Source of the DNA: Nocardioides luteus
GTDB lineage: Bacteria > Actinomycetota > Actinomycetes > Propionibacteriales > Nocardioidaceae
Assembly (NCBI RefSeq): GCF_014648595.1
Contig: NZ_BMRK01000012.1
Location: forward strand, 1-64,000
Reading direction: 5' to 3'
Length of the DNA: 64,000 nt
This document shows positions 8,446 to 17,194 of this stretch, one piece after another. Numbering within the stretch: the first letter of the stretch is position 1; every line of letters begins with the position of its first letter. The position numbers and the translations under genes were made by a program. Under the pieces are notes generated by a model, which had not been told where the DNA came from, did not search any database, and worked only from the letters and a program-made list of their open reading frames with translations.

Positions 8446-9296
8446 CGCTCACCCCGCAGCAGGGAGTTGCCGGCGAAGGTGGCGCCCTGCTCGGCCTCGG
8501 GTACGTCGAGCAGCAGCCGTCCGCTCTGGCCGAAGAACTCCACCGGGTTGCGCCACAGCACCCGGTCGACGTCGTCCTCGGTGAAACCGGCCGCGAGCAT
8601 CGCCTCCCCGGTCGCCCGTGTCCGCAACGGATCCGACTTGCCCCAGTCGGCGGCGGAGTTGACCAGCACCCGGTCCAGCCCACGCCGCTGCAGGATGGCG
8701 ACCATCCGGTCGGGGTCCATCTTGGTGTCGGGGTAGATCGAGAAGCCCATCCAGGCGCCGGCCTCGTCGACGACGTCGACGGTCACCTCGTTGAGGTGGT
8801 CGACGACGACCATCCCGGGCTCGATCCCGGCGGCGTCGACCAGGTCGAGGGTGCGGCGGGTGCCGGCCAGCTTGTCCCGGTGGGGCGTGTGCACGAGCGC
8901 GGGCAGCGCGAACTCCTTGGCCAGCTCCAGCTGGTGGCTGAAGGCCTTCTCCTCGTCCTCGGTCATCGAGTCGAAGCCGACCTCGCCGACCGCGACCACG
9001 CCGTCCTTGGCGAGATAGCGGGGAAGCAGGTCGAGCACCGGCGTGCAGCGCGGGTCGTTGGCCTCCTTCGGGTTGAGCGCGATCGTGCAGTGGTGGGCGA
9101 TGCCGAACTGCGAGGCCCGGAACCGCTCCCAGCCGACCAGCGCGTCGAAGTAGTCGACGAACGAGTCGACGCTGGTGCGCGGCTGACCGAGCCAGAAGGC
9201 CGGCTCGACCAGGGCCTGGACCCCGGCGGCCGCCATCGCCTCGTAGTCGTCGGTGGTGCGTGAGCTCATGTGGATGTGCGGGTCGAAGATGCGCAT
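8442..9296 (-). CDS. eboB: EboB TatD-like metal-dependent hydrolase
   Basis: 284 residues, amidohydrolase/TatD superfamily. The HxH motif is at residues 7-9 (DPHIHMSS), followed by GEVGFD (Glu ligand), VHTPHRDK and VVDHLNEV (His ligands) and NSAADWGKSDP (catalytic Asp). A frame reaching 9500 is only upstream open sequence; the start at 9296 is fixed by the TGATG overlap with eboA and by the position of HxH. It probably hydrolyses a phosphoester, amide or lactone of the ebo pathway metabolite; the substrate is unknown. Confidence 0.85.
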   Translation of the reverse strand: MRIFDPHIHMSSRTTDDYEAMAAAGVQALVEPAFWLGQPRTSVDSFVDYFDALVGWERFRASQFGIAHHCTIALNPKEANDPRCTPVLDLLPRYLAKDGVVAVGEVGFDSMTEDEEKAFSHQLELAKEFALPALVHTPHRDKLAGTRRTLDLVDAAGIEPGMVVVDHLNEVTVDVVDEAGAWMGFSIYPDTKMDPDRMVAILQRRGLDRVLVNSAADWGKSDPLRTRATGEAMLAAGFTEDDVDRVLWRNPVEFFGQSGRLLLDVPEAEQGATFAGNSLLRGER

Positions 9297-9901
9297 CAGG
9301 TCTCCCGAGAGGTGTGGGGGTGGGCATGTTCGGAGAGAAGAGCCAGCGCGTCGGCGGGCACCTCGCGCCCGGCGGCGCGCCGCTCGCCGGCGTAGTCGGC
9401 GACCATCCGCCGCAGCTCGTCGTCGGCACGGCGGTCGAGATCGGCGACCAGCCGCAGCGGTACGCCGACGAAGAGACACTTCAGGACGGCCTGGCGCCAC
9501 GCGGCCGGATCGAGCCGAGCCGCGTACGTCCCCATCGCGGCGGCCACCAGCCGCGGGTCGTTGGTGCGCAGCGCGTCGTGGAGCAGGTCGACCGCGCGGT
9601 CGCCGATCGCGTCGCCGAGCTCGCCGAGGCCCAGCAGGACCGCGCGCCGCTCGTCGGCGTCGCCGAACCGGTAGAGGTCGTGCACCTCGGCGCTCAGCGC
9701 GTCGGCCTCACCGGCGAGACCGTCGCGCAGGGCGACCAGCAGGCGCACGCGTACGTCGTCCTCGACCCGCTCCGCGCCGGGCTCGGGCGAGGTGCCGGGG
9801 GTGCGGCCGATCTCTCTGGCGGCGGCCGGGAAGCGGGTGCGGATCCGGGTGTGGTCGGCCGCGATCTCGGCACACCGTTCGGCGAGCAGGCTCTCGTTCA
9901 T
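9296..9901 (-). CDS. eboA: EboA domain protein
   Basis: 201 residues, all-helical, with no enzyme motif. The stretch AWRQAVLKCLFVGVPL near 150 is the best-conserved signature of EboA proteins, and the region before it resembles HEAT-like helices. In other phyla EboA is a small obligate member of the ebo cluster with no known activity, perhaps a scaffold. It overlaps eboB by one base (TGATG) and the upstream TIM-barrel gene by four. Confidence 0.8.
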   Translation of the reverse strand: MNESLLAERCAEIAADHTRIRTRFPAAAREIGRTPGTSPEPGAERVEDDVRVRLLVALRDGLAGEADALSAEVHDLYRFGDADERRAVLLGLGELGDAIGDRAVDLLHDALRTNDPRLVAAAMGTYAARLDPAAWRQAVLKCLFVGVPLRLVADLDRRADDELRRMVADYAGERRAAGREVPADALALLSEHAHPHTSRET

Positions 9902-10785
9902 GCCCGCACCTCCTCGGGCCCCTCGGGCCGGGTCAGATCGGCGACCGTCCGCTGCAGGAACGCCAGCGAGCGCTCGGCGACGACCGGAGCGGCGTGGGAC
10001 TGCCGCGGCAGCTCGAGCGCGGCGAGACCGGTGTAGCCGATCTCGGCGAGGGTGCCGAGGGCGGCCGCGAAGTCGACCTCACCGGTGCCGAGCTCGAGGT
10101 GCTCGTGGACACCCTCGACCATGTCGTCGACCTGCACGTTGGCCAGCAGCGGCCCGGCCAGCCGGATGGTCTCGGCCATCCCCCGTGGCTCGTTGCAGAC
10201 CACGTGTCCCAGGTCGAGGGTGATCCGCAGCAGGTCCGGGCCGTCGAGGCGCCGGCGCAGCTCGAGCACGGCGTCGAGGGTGTCGACGAAGTGGCCGGGC
10301 TCCGGCTCGACAGCACACACGACGTCGCGGCGGGAGGCCAGGTCGAGGACCCGCCAGACGCCGTCGCACAGGCGTCCCCAGGCCCGGTCCTCCTCGACCC
10401 CGTCGGGCAGGCTGCCCGACCAGAACGAGACCGCCTCGGCACCGAGATCGGAGGCGACCTCGACCGCCCGGTGCAGGTAGTCGACGCGCCGGCTCGCCTC
10501 CGGGCCGGGGTGGAGCAGCGTCGGGTAGTGCTTGCGCCGTGGGTCGAGGATGTAGCGCGCACCCGTCTCGATCACGACCGAGAGGCCGAGATCGTCGAGC
10601 CGGCGACGGAGCTGCGCGGTCCGCCCGACCAGGTTGGGGCGGTAGGGGTCGAGGTGGAGGTGGTCGAGGGTCAGCGCGACGCCGTCGTAGCCCAGGTCGG
10701 CGAGGATGGCCAGAGCGTCCACGAGCCGGTGGCTGTGCATGCCGTTGGTGCCGTAGCCGAACCGCAGGGTGCCCGCCGTGGTCAT
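9898..10785 (-). CDS. Additional sugar phosphate isomerase/epimerase-like TIM barrel in the ebo cluster
   Basis: 295 residues, xylose-isomerase-like barrel. Motifs are LADLGYDGVALTLDHLHLD, VVIETGAR, AVEPEPGHFVDT, RITLDLGHVVCNEP, VQVDDMVEG and AALELPRQSH. It is distinct from EboE (no CSNVHP opening) but uses the same Glu-Asp-His metal arrangement. It sits between eboC and eboA with 4-nt overlaps on both sides, so it is an integral part of this version of the cluster. Isomerase, epimerase or eliminase action on an inositol- or sugar-derived intermediate is a reasonable guess only. Confidence 0.78.
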   Translation of the reverse strand: MTTAGTLRFGYGTNGMHSHRLVDALAILADLGYDGVALTLDHLHLDPYRPNLVGRTAQLRRRLDDLGLSVVIETGARYILDPRRKHYPTLLHPGPEASRRVDYLHRAVEVASDLGAEAVSFWSGSLPDGVEEDRAWGRLCDGVWRVLDLASRRDVVCAVEPEPGHFVDTLDAVLELRRRLDGPDLLRITLDLGHVVCNEPRGMAETIRLAGPLLANVQVDDMVEGVHEHLELGTGEVDFAAALGTLAEIGYTGLAALELPRQSHAAPVVAERSLAFLQRTVADLTRPEGPEEVRA

Positions 10786-11630
10786 GTCGGCGACACCACC
10801 TTCGAGGCGGCCTTGGCGACCGGCCCGGCAGCCAGCAGCCCGACCGCGGCGAGCGGCGAGCGGCGGGCGACGAGCGCGGCCTGGAGCGGGATCATCCCGC
10901 GGATCCCGGCGCCGGTGGCCCGCCGGACCGTGCCGGCGTCCGGGGAGGAGGCCGCCGCCAGCTGGGCGGAGCCGACGCTGCCTGCGTACGTCGCGGCGAG
11001 AGCGACCGGGAGCGCAGCCCGCCCGTGGCCGGCGGCAGCCGCGGCGGTCGCGACGGTGACGCCGCCGGCGAGCCGTGCCGTGACCGGCCGGGTGCCGTGC
11101 ACCTCGCCCCGGCTGAGCAGCGTGACCCCGGCGGTGTGGGCGGCGAGCAGGGCGGCCGGCACCAGCCCGGCCTTCGTACGCCCTGCGCCGCTCGCCCCGA
11201 GGAGCACGTCGAGCCCGCGGGCGGCCGCCATCGCGAACGGTCCGGCCGTGGTGGCCTTCAGCACGGTGTCGTAGGCCCAGACCGCACCGGCCAGCGCCGC
11301 TGCGGTCGTGGCCGCCGGACGCCCTCCGGCGAGCGCGGCCAGCCCGACACCGGCCGCGGTGAGCCCGACGGCCGTGCCGAGCGCCTGGCGTGGTGACACC
11401 CGGCCCGACGGGATCGGCCGCTCCGGCCGCTCGACGGCGTCGAGGTCGCGGTCGGCCCAGTCGTTGAGCGCCATCCCGGCCCAGTAGAGCGCGACCGAGG
11501 CGACCGGCATCGCGGCCGACCGGGCTCGCAACGGCCCGGCCGCGGCCGCACCGGCCAGGCTGTCGCCCGGCACGGTGAGCGCCGCCGGCAGCCGCACCAG
11601 CTCGGCGAAGGCTCTGCCCCGAGACGTCAT
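10782..11630 (-). CDS. eboC: EboC UbiA-like prenyltransferase family membrane protein
   Basis: 282 residues, Ala/Gly-rich and strongly hydrophobic with about seven to eight membrane segments. The UbiA first Asp-rich motif is intact: NDWADRDLDAVERPERPIPSG (about residues 61-80, key residues ND, D, D, RPxRPIPSG). A second-half motif resembles YDTxxK. UbiA enzymes transfer a prenyl chain to a small acceptor in the membrane. The frame extends to 11705, but the ATGA overlap with the inositol-phosphate synthase stop fixes the start at 11630. The acceptor could be the cyclitol product of the adjacent synthase; that is inference. Confidence 0.82.
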   Translation of the reverse strand: MTSRGRAFAELVRLPAALTVPGDSLAGAAAAGPLRARSAAMPVASVALYWAGMALNDWADRDLDAVERPERPIPSGRVSPRQALGTAVGLTAAGVGLAALAGGRPAATTAAALAGAVWAYDTVLKATTAGPFAMAAARGLDVLLGASGAGRTKAGLVPAALLAAHTAGVTLLSRGEVHGTRPVTARLAGGVTVATAAAAAGHGRAALPVALAATYAGSVGSAQLAAASSPDAGTVRRATGAGIRGMIPLQAALVARRSPLAAVGLLAAGPVAKAASKVVSPT

Positions 11631-12829
11631 CGAGCCTCCTGCCCGGCCTCGCCGGCCCGCCCGACTCGCCCGACCCGACCGCACCATGCGACCAGCTCCT
11701 CCCACTGGCTGCCGAGCCGGTGCTCGGTGGAGCCTGCGGGGTCCTTGAAGAAGAAGCCGAACGGCAGCGGCCCCGTCTCCCCCACCTCCGCTGCGCGCAG
11801 GGTGAGACGGGCCAGGTCGAGCACCAGCGGCGCGGCCAGTGCCGAGTCGCAGCCGCTCCAGGTGAACTGCAGCGACATCCGGACCCCGAGGAACCCCTCG
11901 AAGGAGACGTGGTCGATCGCGGTCTTCCAGTCGCCGTGGTCGGGCACGTAGTCGATGTGCATCGGCCCGTCGACCGGATGGCCGAGCATGGCCTCCAGCC
12001 CCTGGGCCTTCGTGGTCAGCTTGCTCTGCGCGTTGGCGGGGTCGGCGAGCGTGGCACCGTCACCGCCGCCGAGCATGTTGTAGGAGGCCCAGGCGTTGAC
12101 CTGCAGCCCACGGGTCGCGAACATCGGCGCGAGCGCCGACTTGAGCAGCGTCTCTCCGGTCTTCCCGTCCGAGCCGGCCCACGGCAGCCCGGCCCGCTCG
12201 GCGAGCGCGACCAGCACCGGCAGTCGCGGTCCCGGGCTCGGCGTGAAGGAGACCACCGGGCAGCCGGCCCGGTAGGCGGCCAGGACGTACACGGAGCTGG
12301 TCGGCAGCGGCGACTCCCCCGCCGCCAGCGCCGCGTCGAGCGCTTCCGGGCCGGCGAGCGGACCACCGTCGACGACGTCGGCCGGCGGCTCGGTGCTCGC
12401 CACGTCGACCACGACCACCCGCTCGAGCCCGTGCTTCTCGCGGAAGGCGACGAGGTCGGCGCTCAATCGCTCGACGGCCGCACCCTGGGGCTCGTCGCCC
12501 GCCGGGTCATAGCCCGTACGCAGCCGCCCCTCGACCTCCGCCAGGTCGGCGGCGATGGCGGGCAGGATCGCGGCCGGGACCACCCCGCCGGCGGCCAGCC
12601 GCTCGGCCCGTTTGAGCAGGGAGTCGGTGGCCACGTCGTGGCCCCCGATCACCAGGTCGTCCAGTGGAGGCAGCCCGGCAGCGGCGATCTCGGGCTGCTC
12701 GGCGACCAGCCCGACCCGGCCGGCGAGGCCGGCGCGTACGGCCAGCGCGCCGACGGTGGAGGTGACCCCCACCGAGCCGCACGCACCGACCAGCCAGAGG
12801 CCGACACGTCCGCGATCAGGACCCGTCAT
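11627..12829 (-). CDS. myo-Inositol-3-phosphate synthase
   Basis: 400 residues. Converts glucose-6-phosphate to inositol-3-phosphate with bound NAD. Visible are the Rossmann loop GACGSVGVTSTVG (about 15-27), the catalytic-region signatures GSDGKTGETLLKSALAP and NAWASYNMLGGGDG, and HIDYVPDHGDW and FTWSGCDSALAAPLVLDL near the C-terminus, all as in the Ino1 family. The frame reaches 13108 in track-length terms, but MTGPDRGRVGLW at 12829 overlaps the upstream ThuA stop by 4 nt. This is probably not the sole housekeeping copy, because it is locked into the ebo operon. It occupies the place of EboD, a dehydroquinate-synthase-like cyclase, so both versions would supply a cyclitol phosphate. Confidence 0.88.
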   Translation of the reverse strand: MTGPDRGRVGLWLVGACGSVGVTSTVGALAVRAGLAGRVGLVAEQPEIAAAGLPPLDDLVIGGHDVATDSLLKRAERLAAGGVVPAAILPAIAADLAEVEGRLRTGYDPAGDEPQGAAVERLSADLVAFREKHGLERVVVVDVASTEPPADVVDGGPLAGPEALDAALAAGESPLPTSSVYVLAAYRAGCPVVSFTPSPGPRLPVLVALAERAGLPWAGSDGKTGETLLKSALAPMFATRGLQVNAWASYNMLGGGDGATLADPANAQSKLTTKAQGLEAMLGHPVDGPMHIDYVPDHGDWKTAIDHVSFEGFLGVRMSLQFTWSGCDSALAAPLVLDLARLTLRAAEVGETGPLPFGFFFKDPAGSTEHRLGSQWEELVAWCGRVGRVGRAGEAGQEAR

Positions 12830-13641
12830 CGGTGCCCCTCGCAGCGGAACTTCGCGGCCCCGGCCGCCATCTGGATGCCGCCGAGCAGGTGGGAGAGGAA
12901 CTCCGGCTCGGTGTAGGACTCCGTGGTGTGGCCCATCCCGGTGTAGAAGGCCCGGCCGCCGTCGTAGCGGTGACACCAGGCGATCGGGTGCGGGTTCCCC
13001 ATCGCGAAGGGCGCCGGGTCGTAGCTGCGCTCGTCGAGGTCGGCGAGCACCCTGACCGAGGGCGCCGGCCGGTCGCGGAAGCTGTACCACTCGTCGAAGC
13101 GTGTCCACCGCGGCGGCAGGCCCTTGGTGGCGGCGGTGCTGTGGCCGTGGACCTTCACCGTGGCGGTCTGCTGGGCGGGATGGCCGGCGAAGTAGGCACC
13201 GACGAGACCGCCGTACCAGGGCCAGTCGTACTCGGTGTCGGAGGCGGCGTGGACACCCACGTAGCCGCCACCACCTCGGATGTAGCGCTCGAAGGCGGCC
13301 TGCTGGCCCTCGTCGAGCACGTCACCGGTGGTGGAGAGCCACAGCACCGCCTCGTACGCCGCCAGGTCCTCGTCGTTGAAGACCGCCGCGTCCTCGGTCG
13401 CGGTCACCGTGAAGTCGTTCTCGGCGCCGAGCCGCTCGATGGCGGCGATGCCGTCGGGGATGGAGTCGTGGCGGAACCCGGCGGTCTTGGAGAACACCAG
13501 GACGTCGTACGTCCCCGGCCCCTCGCCCCCGCCCGGCCGGTCGGGGGCGGCCGGAGCCGGTGACAAGGGGGTCAGGGCGGCCAGGGCGACCAGCCCCACG
13601 CCCGAGATCAGCGTTCGGAACCTTCTCGATCCGTGCTTCAT
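12826..13641 (-). CDS. Secreted ThuA-domain protein
   Basis: 271 residues. N-terminal Sec-type signal (basic start, hydrophobic LISGVGLVALAALTPLS, Ala-Pro-rich cleavage region near 32), then a ThuA/glutamine-amidotransferase-like fold: YDVLVFSKTAGFRHDSI, GGGGYVGVHAASDTEYDWPWYG, HPIAWCHRYDGGRAFYTGMGH. ThuA is tied to catabolism of 3-keto disaccharides together with a Gfo/Idh partner, here the next gene upstream. Similar secreted ThuA domains are common in sugar-dehydrogenase loci. The start is the Met at 13641 that begins the signal peptide; the longer frame to 13956 has no signal. Confidence 0.82.
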   Translation of the reverse strand: MKHGSRRFRTLISGVGLVALAALTPLSPAPAAPDRPGGGEGPGTYDVLVFSKTAGFRHDSIPDGIAAIERLGAENDFTVTATEDAAVFNDEDLAAYEAVLWLSTTGDVLDEGQQAAFERYIRGGGGYVGVHAASDTEYDWPWYGGLVGAYFAGHPAQQTATVKVHGHSTAATKGLPPRWTRFDEWYSFRDRPAPSVRVLADLDERSYDPAPFAMGNPHPIAWCHRYDGGRAFYTGMGHTTESYTEPEFLSHLLGGIQMAAGAAKFRCEGHR

Positions 13642-13714
13642 GGTGCATGTCCCTTCTGTGCTCACAACAACTTCGGGCTTGATGCGCTCGGGCGGCCGTG
13701 GGGGCCGGCGTGGG

Positions 13715-14890
13715 TCAGGCGGTGATCTCCTGCCAGGTCCGGGTGTCCGAGCTGGTCTCGACGGCGGCCAGCACGCGCTGCACCTGAAGTCCGTCGGCGA
13801 ACGTCGGCGTCGGCTGAGCGCCCTCACCGAGCGCTCGGACGAGGTCGACGACCTGGTGGGTGAAGCCGTGCTCGTAGCCGAGGCCGTGGCCAGGCGGCCA
13901 CCACCCCGAGATCCACGGGTGGTCGGCCTCGGTGACGACGATCCGGCGGAAGCCACCCTCGGCGTCCGGCAGGGTCGCGTCGTGGAAGTGCAGGACGTTC
14001 ATGTCCTCGAAGTCGAAGGCCAGGCTGCCCTTCGACCCGTTGATCTCGATGCGGATCGCGTTCTTGCGGCCGTTGGCGAAGCGGGTCGCCTCGAAGGAGC
14101 CGAGCGCTCCCCCGGCGAAGCGGGCCATGAAGACCGCGGCGTCGTCGACGGTGACCGGGCCGCGACCGGCACCGGCGGTGGCGGTGAGCCCGGAGGAGGC
14201 CTCGGCCACCGGCCGCTCCTTGACGAAGGTCTCCAGCATGCCGGAGACCTCCCGGATGCGGTCGCCGGTGATGTGCTGGGTCAGGTCGATGACGTGGGCG
14301 CCGATGTCGCCGAGCGCTCCCGAGCCGGCCTTCTCCTTGTCGAGTCGCCAGCTCAGCGGGGCCTCGGGATCGGCGAGCCAGTCCTGGAGGTACTGCGCCC
14401 GCACGTGGTGGAGCTCCCCGAGCCTGCCGTCGGCGACCAGCTTGCGGGCCAGCGCGATGGCGGGCACCCGGCGGTAGGTGAAGCCCACCATCGCGTGCAC
14501 CCCTCGCTCGGCTGCCGCGGCGGCGGCCGCCGCCATCTGCTCGGCCTCGGCCACGCTGTTGGCCAGCGGCTTCTCGCACAGCACGTGCTTGCCGGCCTCG
14601 AGCGCGGCGATCGCGATCTCCGCGTGGGTGTTGCCGGGCGTGCACACGTCGACCAGGTCGACGTCGTCGCGGGCGATCACCTCACGCCAGTCGGTCGCGC
14701 TCTCCGCCCAGCCCAGCCGGGCGGCGGCCGCGGCCACGTTGGTCGCGTCGCGGCCGCAGACGACCTGCATCCGCGGGGTCAGGGGGAGGTCGAAGAAGCG
14801 GTGGGCGCTGCGCCAGGCGTGGGAGTGGGCAGCGCCCATGAAGGCGTACCCGATCATCCCCACCCCGAGTGTGGCGTTCTGCTCGGTCAT
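13715..14890 (-). CDS. Gfo/Idh/MocA family NAD(P)-dependent oxidoreductase
   Basis: 391 residues. Rossmann motif GVGMIGYAFMGAAHSHAW near 9-26, followed by VDVCTPGNTHAEIA and the family hallmark EKPLA near 103. The C-terminal domain has SWRLDKEKAGSGALGDIGAHVIDL. Family members oxidise or reduce sugars, inositols and keto-sugars. With ThuA and several TIM barrels in the same operon, C3 oxidation of a glycoside or oxidation of an inositol is the likeliest role (inference). An open frame runs up to 15421, but the real start is Met 14890, before the Rossmann motif. A stable hairpin separates it from the binding-protein gene. Confidence 0.87.
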   Translation of the reverse strand: MTEQNATLGVGMIGYAFMGAAHSHAWRSAHRFFDLPLTPRMQVVCGRDATNVAAAAARLGWAESATDWREVIARDDVDLVDVCTPGNTHAEIAIAALEAGKHVLCEKPLANSVAEAEQMAAAAAAAAERGVHAMVGFTYRRVPAIALARKLVADGRLGELHHVRAQYLQDWLADPEAPLSWRLDKEKAGSGALGDIGAHVIDLTQHITGDRIREVSGMLETFVKERPVAEASSGLTATAGAGRGPVTVDDAAVFMARFAGGALGSFEATRFANGRKNAIRIEINGSKGSLAFDFEDMNVLHFHDATLPDAEGGFRRIVVTEADHPWISGWWPPGHGLGYEHGFTHQVVDLVRALGEGAQPTPTFADGLQVQRVLAAVETSSDTRTWQEITA

Positions 14891-14916
14891 CGGAACTCGA
14901 TCCTGTTCTCGGTGGT

Positions 14917-14944
14917 GTCGCTCCGTGCCCGAGCACGGAGCGAC
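14917..14944 (-). promoter_or_regulatory. Intercistronic hairpin downstream of the binding-protein gene
   Basis: Perfect 12-bp stem (14917-14928 with 14933-14944) and a 4-nt loop, located between the binding-protein stop (14995) and the oxidoreductase start (14890). There is no U-tract. A hairpin just 3' of an ABC binding-protein gene commonly protects the upstream message and lets the binding protein be made in excess; partial termination is the alternative. Confidence 0.6.
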
Positions 14945-14994
14945 CTTTCGGTCTGGCGGTCTTGCGCTTGTCAGGCGGGCTGTGCGGTGGTCGG

Positions 14995-16062
14995 TCAGGA
15001 CTCGAAGGCCGTGGGCAGGAACTCGTCCACGTTCTCCTCGGTCACGACCGGCGCGTCGAGCTGGATCGTGCGCGGCACGGTCACCTCGACCAGGTCGGAC
15101 ATCGCCTTCTGCTGCACCAGGAGCCGGGCGAGCTTGATGCCGTCGGCGGCCTGGGTGGACGGGTAGATGACCGTCGCCTTCAGCACGCCCTTGCCGGACT
15201 CGATCTCGCGCATCGCGTTCGCCGACCCGGCGCCGCCGACCATCGTGAACTCGTCGCGGTCGGCGTTCTTGATCGCGGCGAGGACGCCGACGCCCTGGTC
15301 GTCGTCGTGGTTCCACAGGAAGTCGATCTTGGGCGCGGCCTGGAGCAGGTTGCCGGCAGCCTTCTCGCCGCCCTCGACGGTGAAGTCGGCGGCGACCCGG
15401 TTGTCGACGTCGAGGCCGCACTCGGCCAGCGCGTCCTTGAAGCCCTTGCTGCGGTCCTGGGTGAGCGGCAGCGAGTCGATGCCGGCGATCTCGGCGACGA
15501 CGGCGTCCTCGTTGCCGCCGGCCTGCTCGCAGACGTACTCCCCTGCCGAGACGCCCATCCCGTAGTTGTCGCCGAGCACGGTGACCCGGGCGGCGTTGGG
15601 GTCGTTGAACTCGCGGTCGACGTTGATGACCGGGATGCCGGCCTGCATCGCCTTGAGGGCGACCGGGGTCATCGCGGCGCCGTCGAAGGGCAGGAGCACG
15701 ATCGCGTCGACCTTGTCGTTGATGAAGGTCTCGACCTGGCTGATCTGCAGGTTGACGTCGTTGGTGCCCTCGGCCAGGCGCAGGTCGATGTCCTCGTAGG
15801 AGTCGCCGGTGGCCTTGGCCTGCTCGCTGATCGCGCCCATCCAGCCGTGGTCGGCGGCGGGGGCGGAGAAGCCGATGACGACCTTGTCGCCCGCCTCGTC
15901 GTTGGAGCCGGCCTTGGCGTTGGACGTACCGCCCGCGTTCTCCGACTTCTCGGGGGTGTTGCTGATGCAGGCGGAGAGGGCGAGCACCGCGACGCCGGCG
16001 ACGAGGCCGGTGCCGATGCGTCGGGCCGTCTGGCGTGAGAGCCTTGCTGACTTCAGTTTCAT
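14995..16062 (-). CDS. Ribose-type ABC importer substrate-binding lipoprotein
   Basis: 355 residues. Signal peptide with lipobox LSAC (Cys about 32), a Ser/Asn/Gly-rich linker, then a periplasmic-binding-protein-4 fold: VVIGFSAPAADHGWMGAI, DAIVLLPFDGAAMTPVALKAM, AGIPVINVDREF and DFLWNHDDDQGVGVL. Trp and Asp/Arg positions in the hinge pocket are those of sugar binders. RBS AAGGAG lies about seven bases before the ATG at 16062. It works with the permease and ATPase just upstream. Sugar or cyclitol specificity is unknown; inositol is an attractive candidate because of the inositol-phosphate synthase in the operon. Confidence 0.87.
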   Translation of the reverse strand: MKLKSARLSRQTARRIGTGLVAGVAVLALSACISNTPEKSENAGGTSNAKAGSNDEAGDKVVIGFSAPAADHGWMGAISEQAKATGDSYEDIDLRLAEGTNDVNLQISQVETFINDKVDAIVLLPFDGAAMTPVALKAMQAGIPVINVDREFNDPNAARVTVLGDNYGMGVSAGEYVCEQAGGNEDAVVAEIAGIDSLPLTQDRSKGFKDALAECGLDVDNRVAADFTVEGGEKAAGNLLQAAPKIDFLWNHDDDQGVGVLAAIKNADRDEFTMVGGAGSANAMREIESGKGVLKATVIYPSTQAADGIKLARLLVQQKAMSDLVEVTVPRTIQLDAPVVTEENVDEFLPTAFES

Positions 16063-16132
16063 GGTGGTGCTCCTTGATCGTGCGAGGGTGGCGATGGGTG
16101 AGGAGTCCGAGAGGGCCGAGGACGTACGCAGG

Positions 16133-17194
16133 TCAGGACCCGGGTTGCCGCGAGAACCGCTTCTGCAGCAGCACGGCGACGATGATGATCAGGCCCTTGG
16201 TGAAGGCCTGCGCGGAGATGGAGAGGTTGTTGATCACGAAGACGTTGGAGAGGGTCGCGAAGATCAGCACGCCGAAGACGGTGCCGACGATGGTGCCGCG
16301 CCCACCGGCGAGCAGGGTGCCGCCGATGACGACCGCAGCGATGGCGTCCAGCTCGTAGAGCTGACCGTGGGTGGCGCTGCCGACCGTGGTGCGGGAGATC
16401 AGCATGACCGCGGCGATGCCGCAGCAGAGGCCGACGAGCACGTAGAGCAGCACGGTGTGGCGGCGGACGTTGATGCCGGCCAGTCGCGAGGCCTCCGGGT
16501 TGCCGCCGATGGCGAGGGTGCGTCGGCCGAAGGTGGTGCGGTTGAGCAGGATCCAGCCGATCACCGCCACGACGACGAAGATCCAGATCAGCAGCGAGAT
16601 CCCGAAGATGTCGCGGGAGAACGCGTCGGTGAAGCCCGGGACGCTGACGATCTGGGTCTTGCGCGCCGAGATGATCTCGGCCAGACCGCGGGCGCTGGCC
16701 ATCATCGCCAGCGTCGCGATGAACGGCACCACCCCGCCGTACGCCACCAGCAGCCCGTTGATCAGGCCGGCTCCCGCGCCGACCAGGAGCGCGGTGGTGA
16801 CGATGAAGATCCAGTGGTAGTCGTTGGCCATCGCCTGCGTGGACAGCGTGGTGCACCAGACCGAGGAGAGCGCGACGAGCGCGCCGACCGAGAGGTCGAT
16901 GCCGCCGCCGGTGATGACGAACGTCATCCCGATGCTGACGACGCCGATCACCGCGGCCAGGCGCAGGATCGTCATCACGTTGTCGACCGAGCCGAACCGC
17001 TCCCCGCCCGAGAGGACACCGACCAGGGCGAGCAGCGCCAGCGCCAGGACCAGGCCGAGGTTGTGGCCGGCGCCGCCGCGCAGCAGCGCACCGAAGCCGC
17101 TCGGCTCGGCCTTCCGCTCGGCCGCAGCAGCCTCCTTCTCGACCCGTGCCGTGTCCCCTTGGGTCACGGCAGCATCTGTGGGGGTCTCGCTCAT
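16133..17194 (-). CDS. Ribose-type ABC importer permease
   Basis: 353 residues with eight to ten membrane segments, RbsC/BPD_transp_2 family. Signatures are GMTFVITGGGIDLSVGALVAL (near 92-112) and the cytoplasmic coupling loop FGRRTLAIGGNPEASRLAGI. The first 45 residues are hydrophilic and charged. The open frame continues far upstream through the next genes, but the start at 17194 overlaps the ATPase stop by 4 nt. The translation stop lies 70 bp before the binding-protein gene. Confidence 0.88.
   Translation of the reverse strand: MSETPTDAAVTQGDTARVEKEAAAAERKAEPSGFGALLRGGAGHNLGLVLALALLALVGVLSGGERFGSVDNVMTILRLAAVIGVVSIGMTFVITGGGIDLSVGALVALSSVWCTTLSTQAMANDYHWIFIVTTALLVGAGAGLINGLLVAYGGVVPFIATLAMMASARGLAEIISARKTQIVSVPGFTDAFSRDIFGISLLIWIFVVVAVIGWILLNRTTFGRRTLAIGGNPEASRLAGINVRRHTVLLYVLVGLCCGIAAVMLISRTTVGSATHGQLYELDAIAAVVIGGTLLAGGRGTIVGTVFGVLIFATLSNVFVINNLSISAQAFTKGLIIIVAVLLQKRFSRQPGS

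Noticed and set aside
13641-13956. Longer N-terminus for the ThuA-domain protein
   Set aside because: The signal peptide begins at Met 13641; the upstream part is Arg/Ser-rich and out of character.
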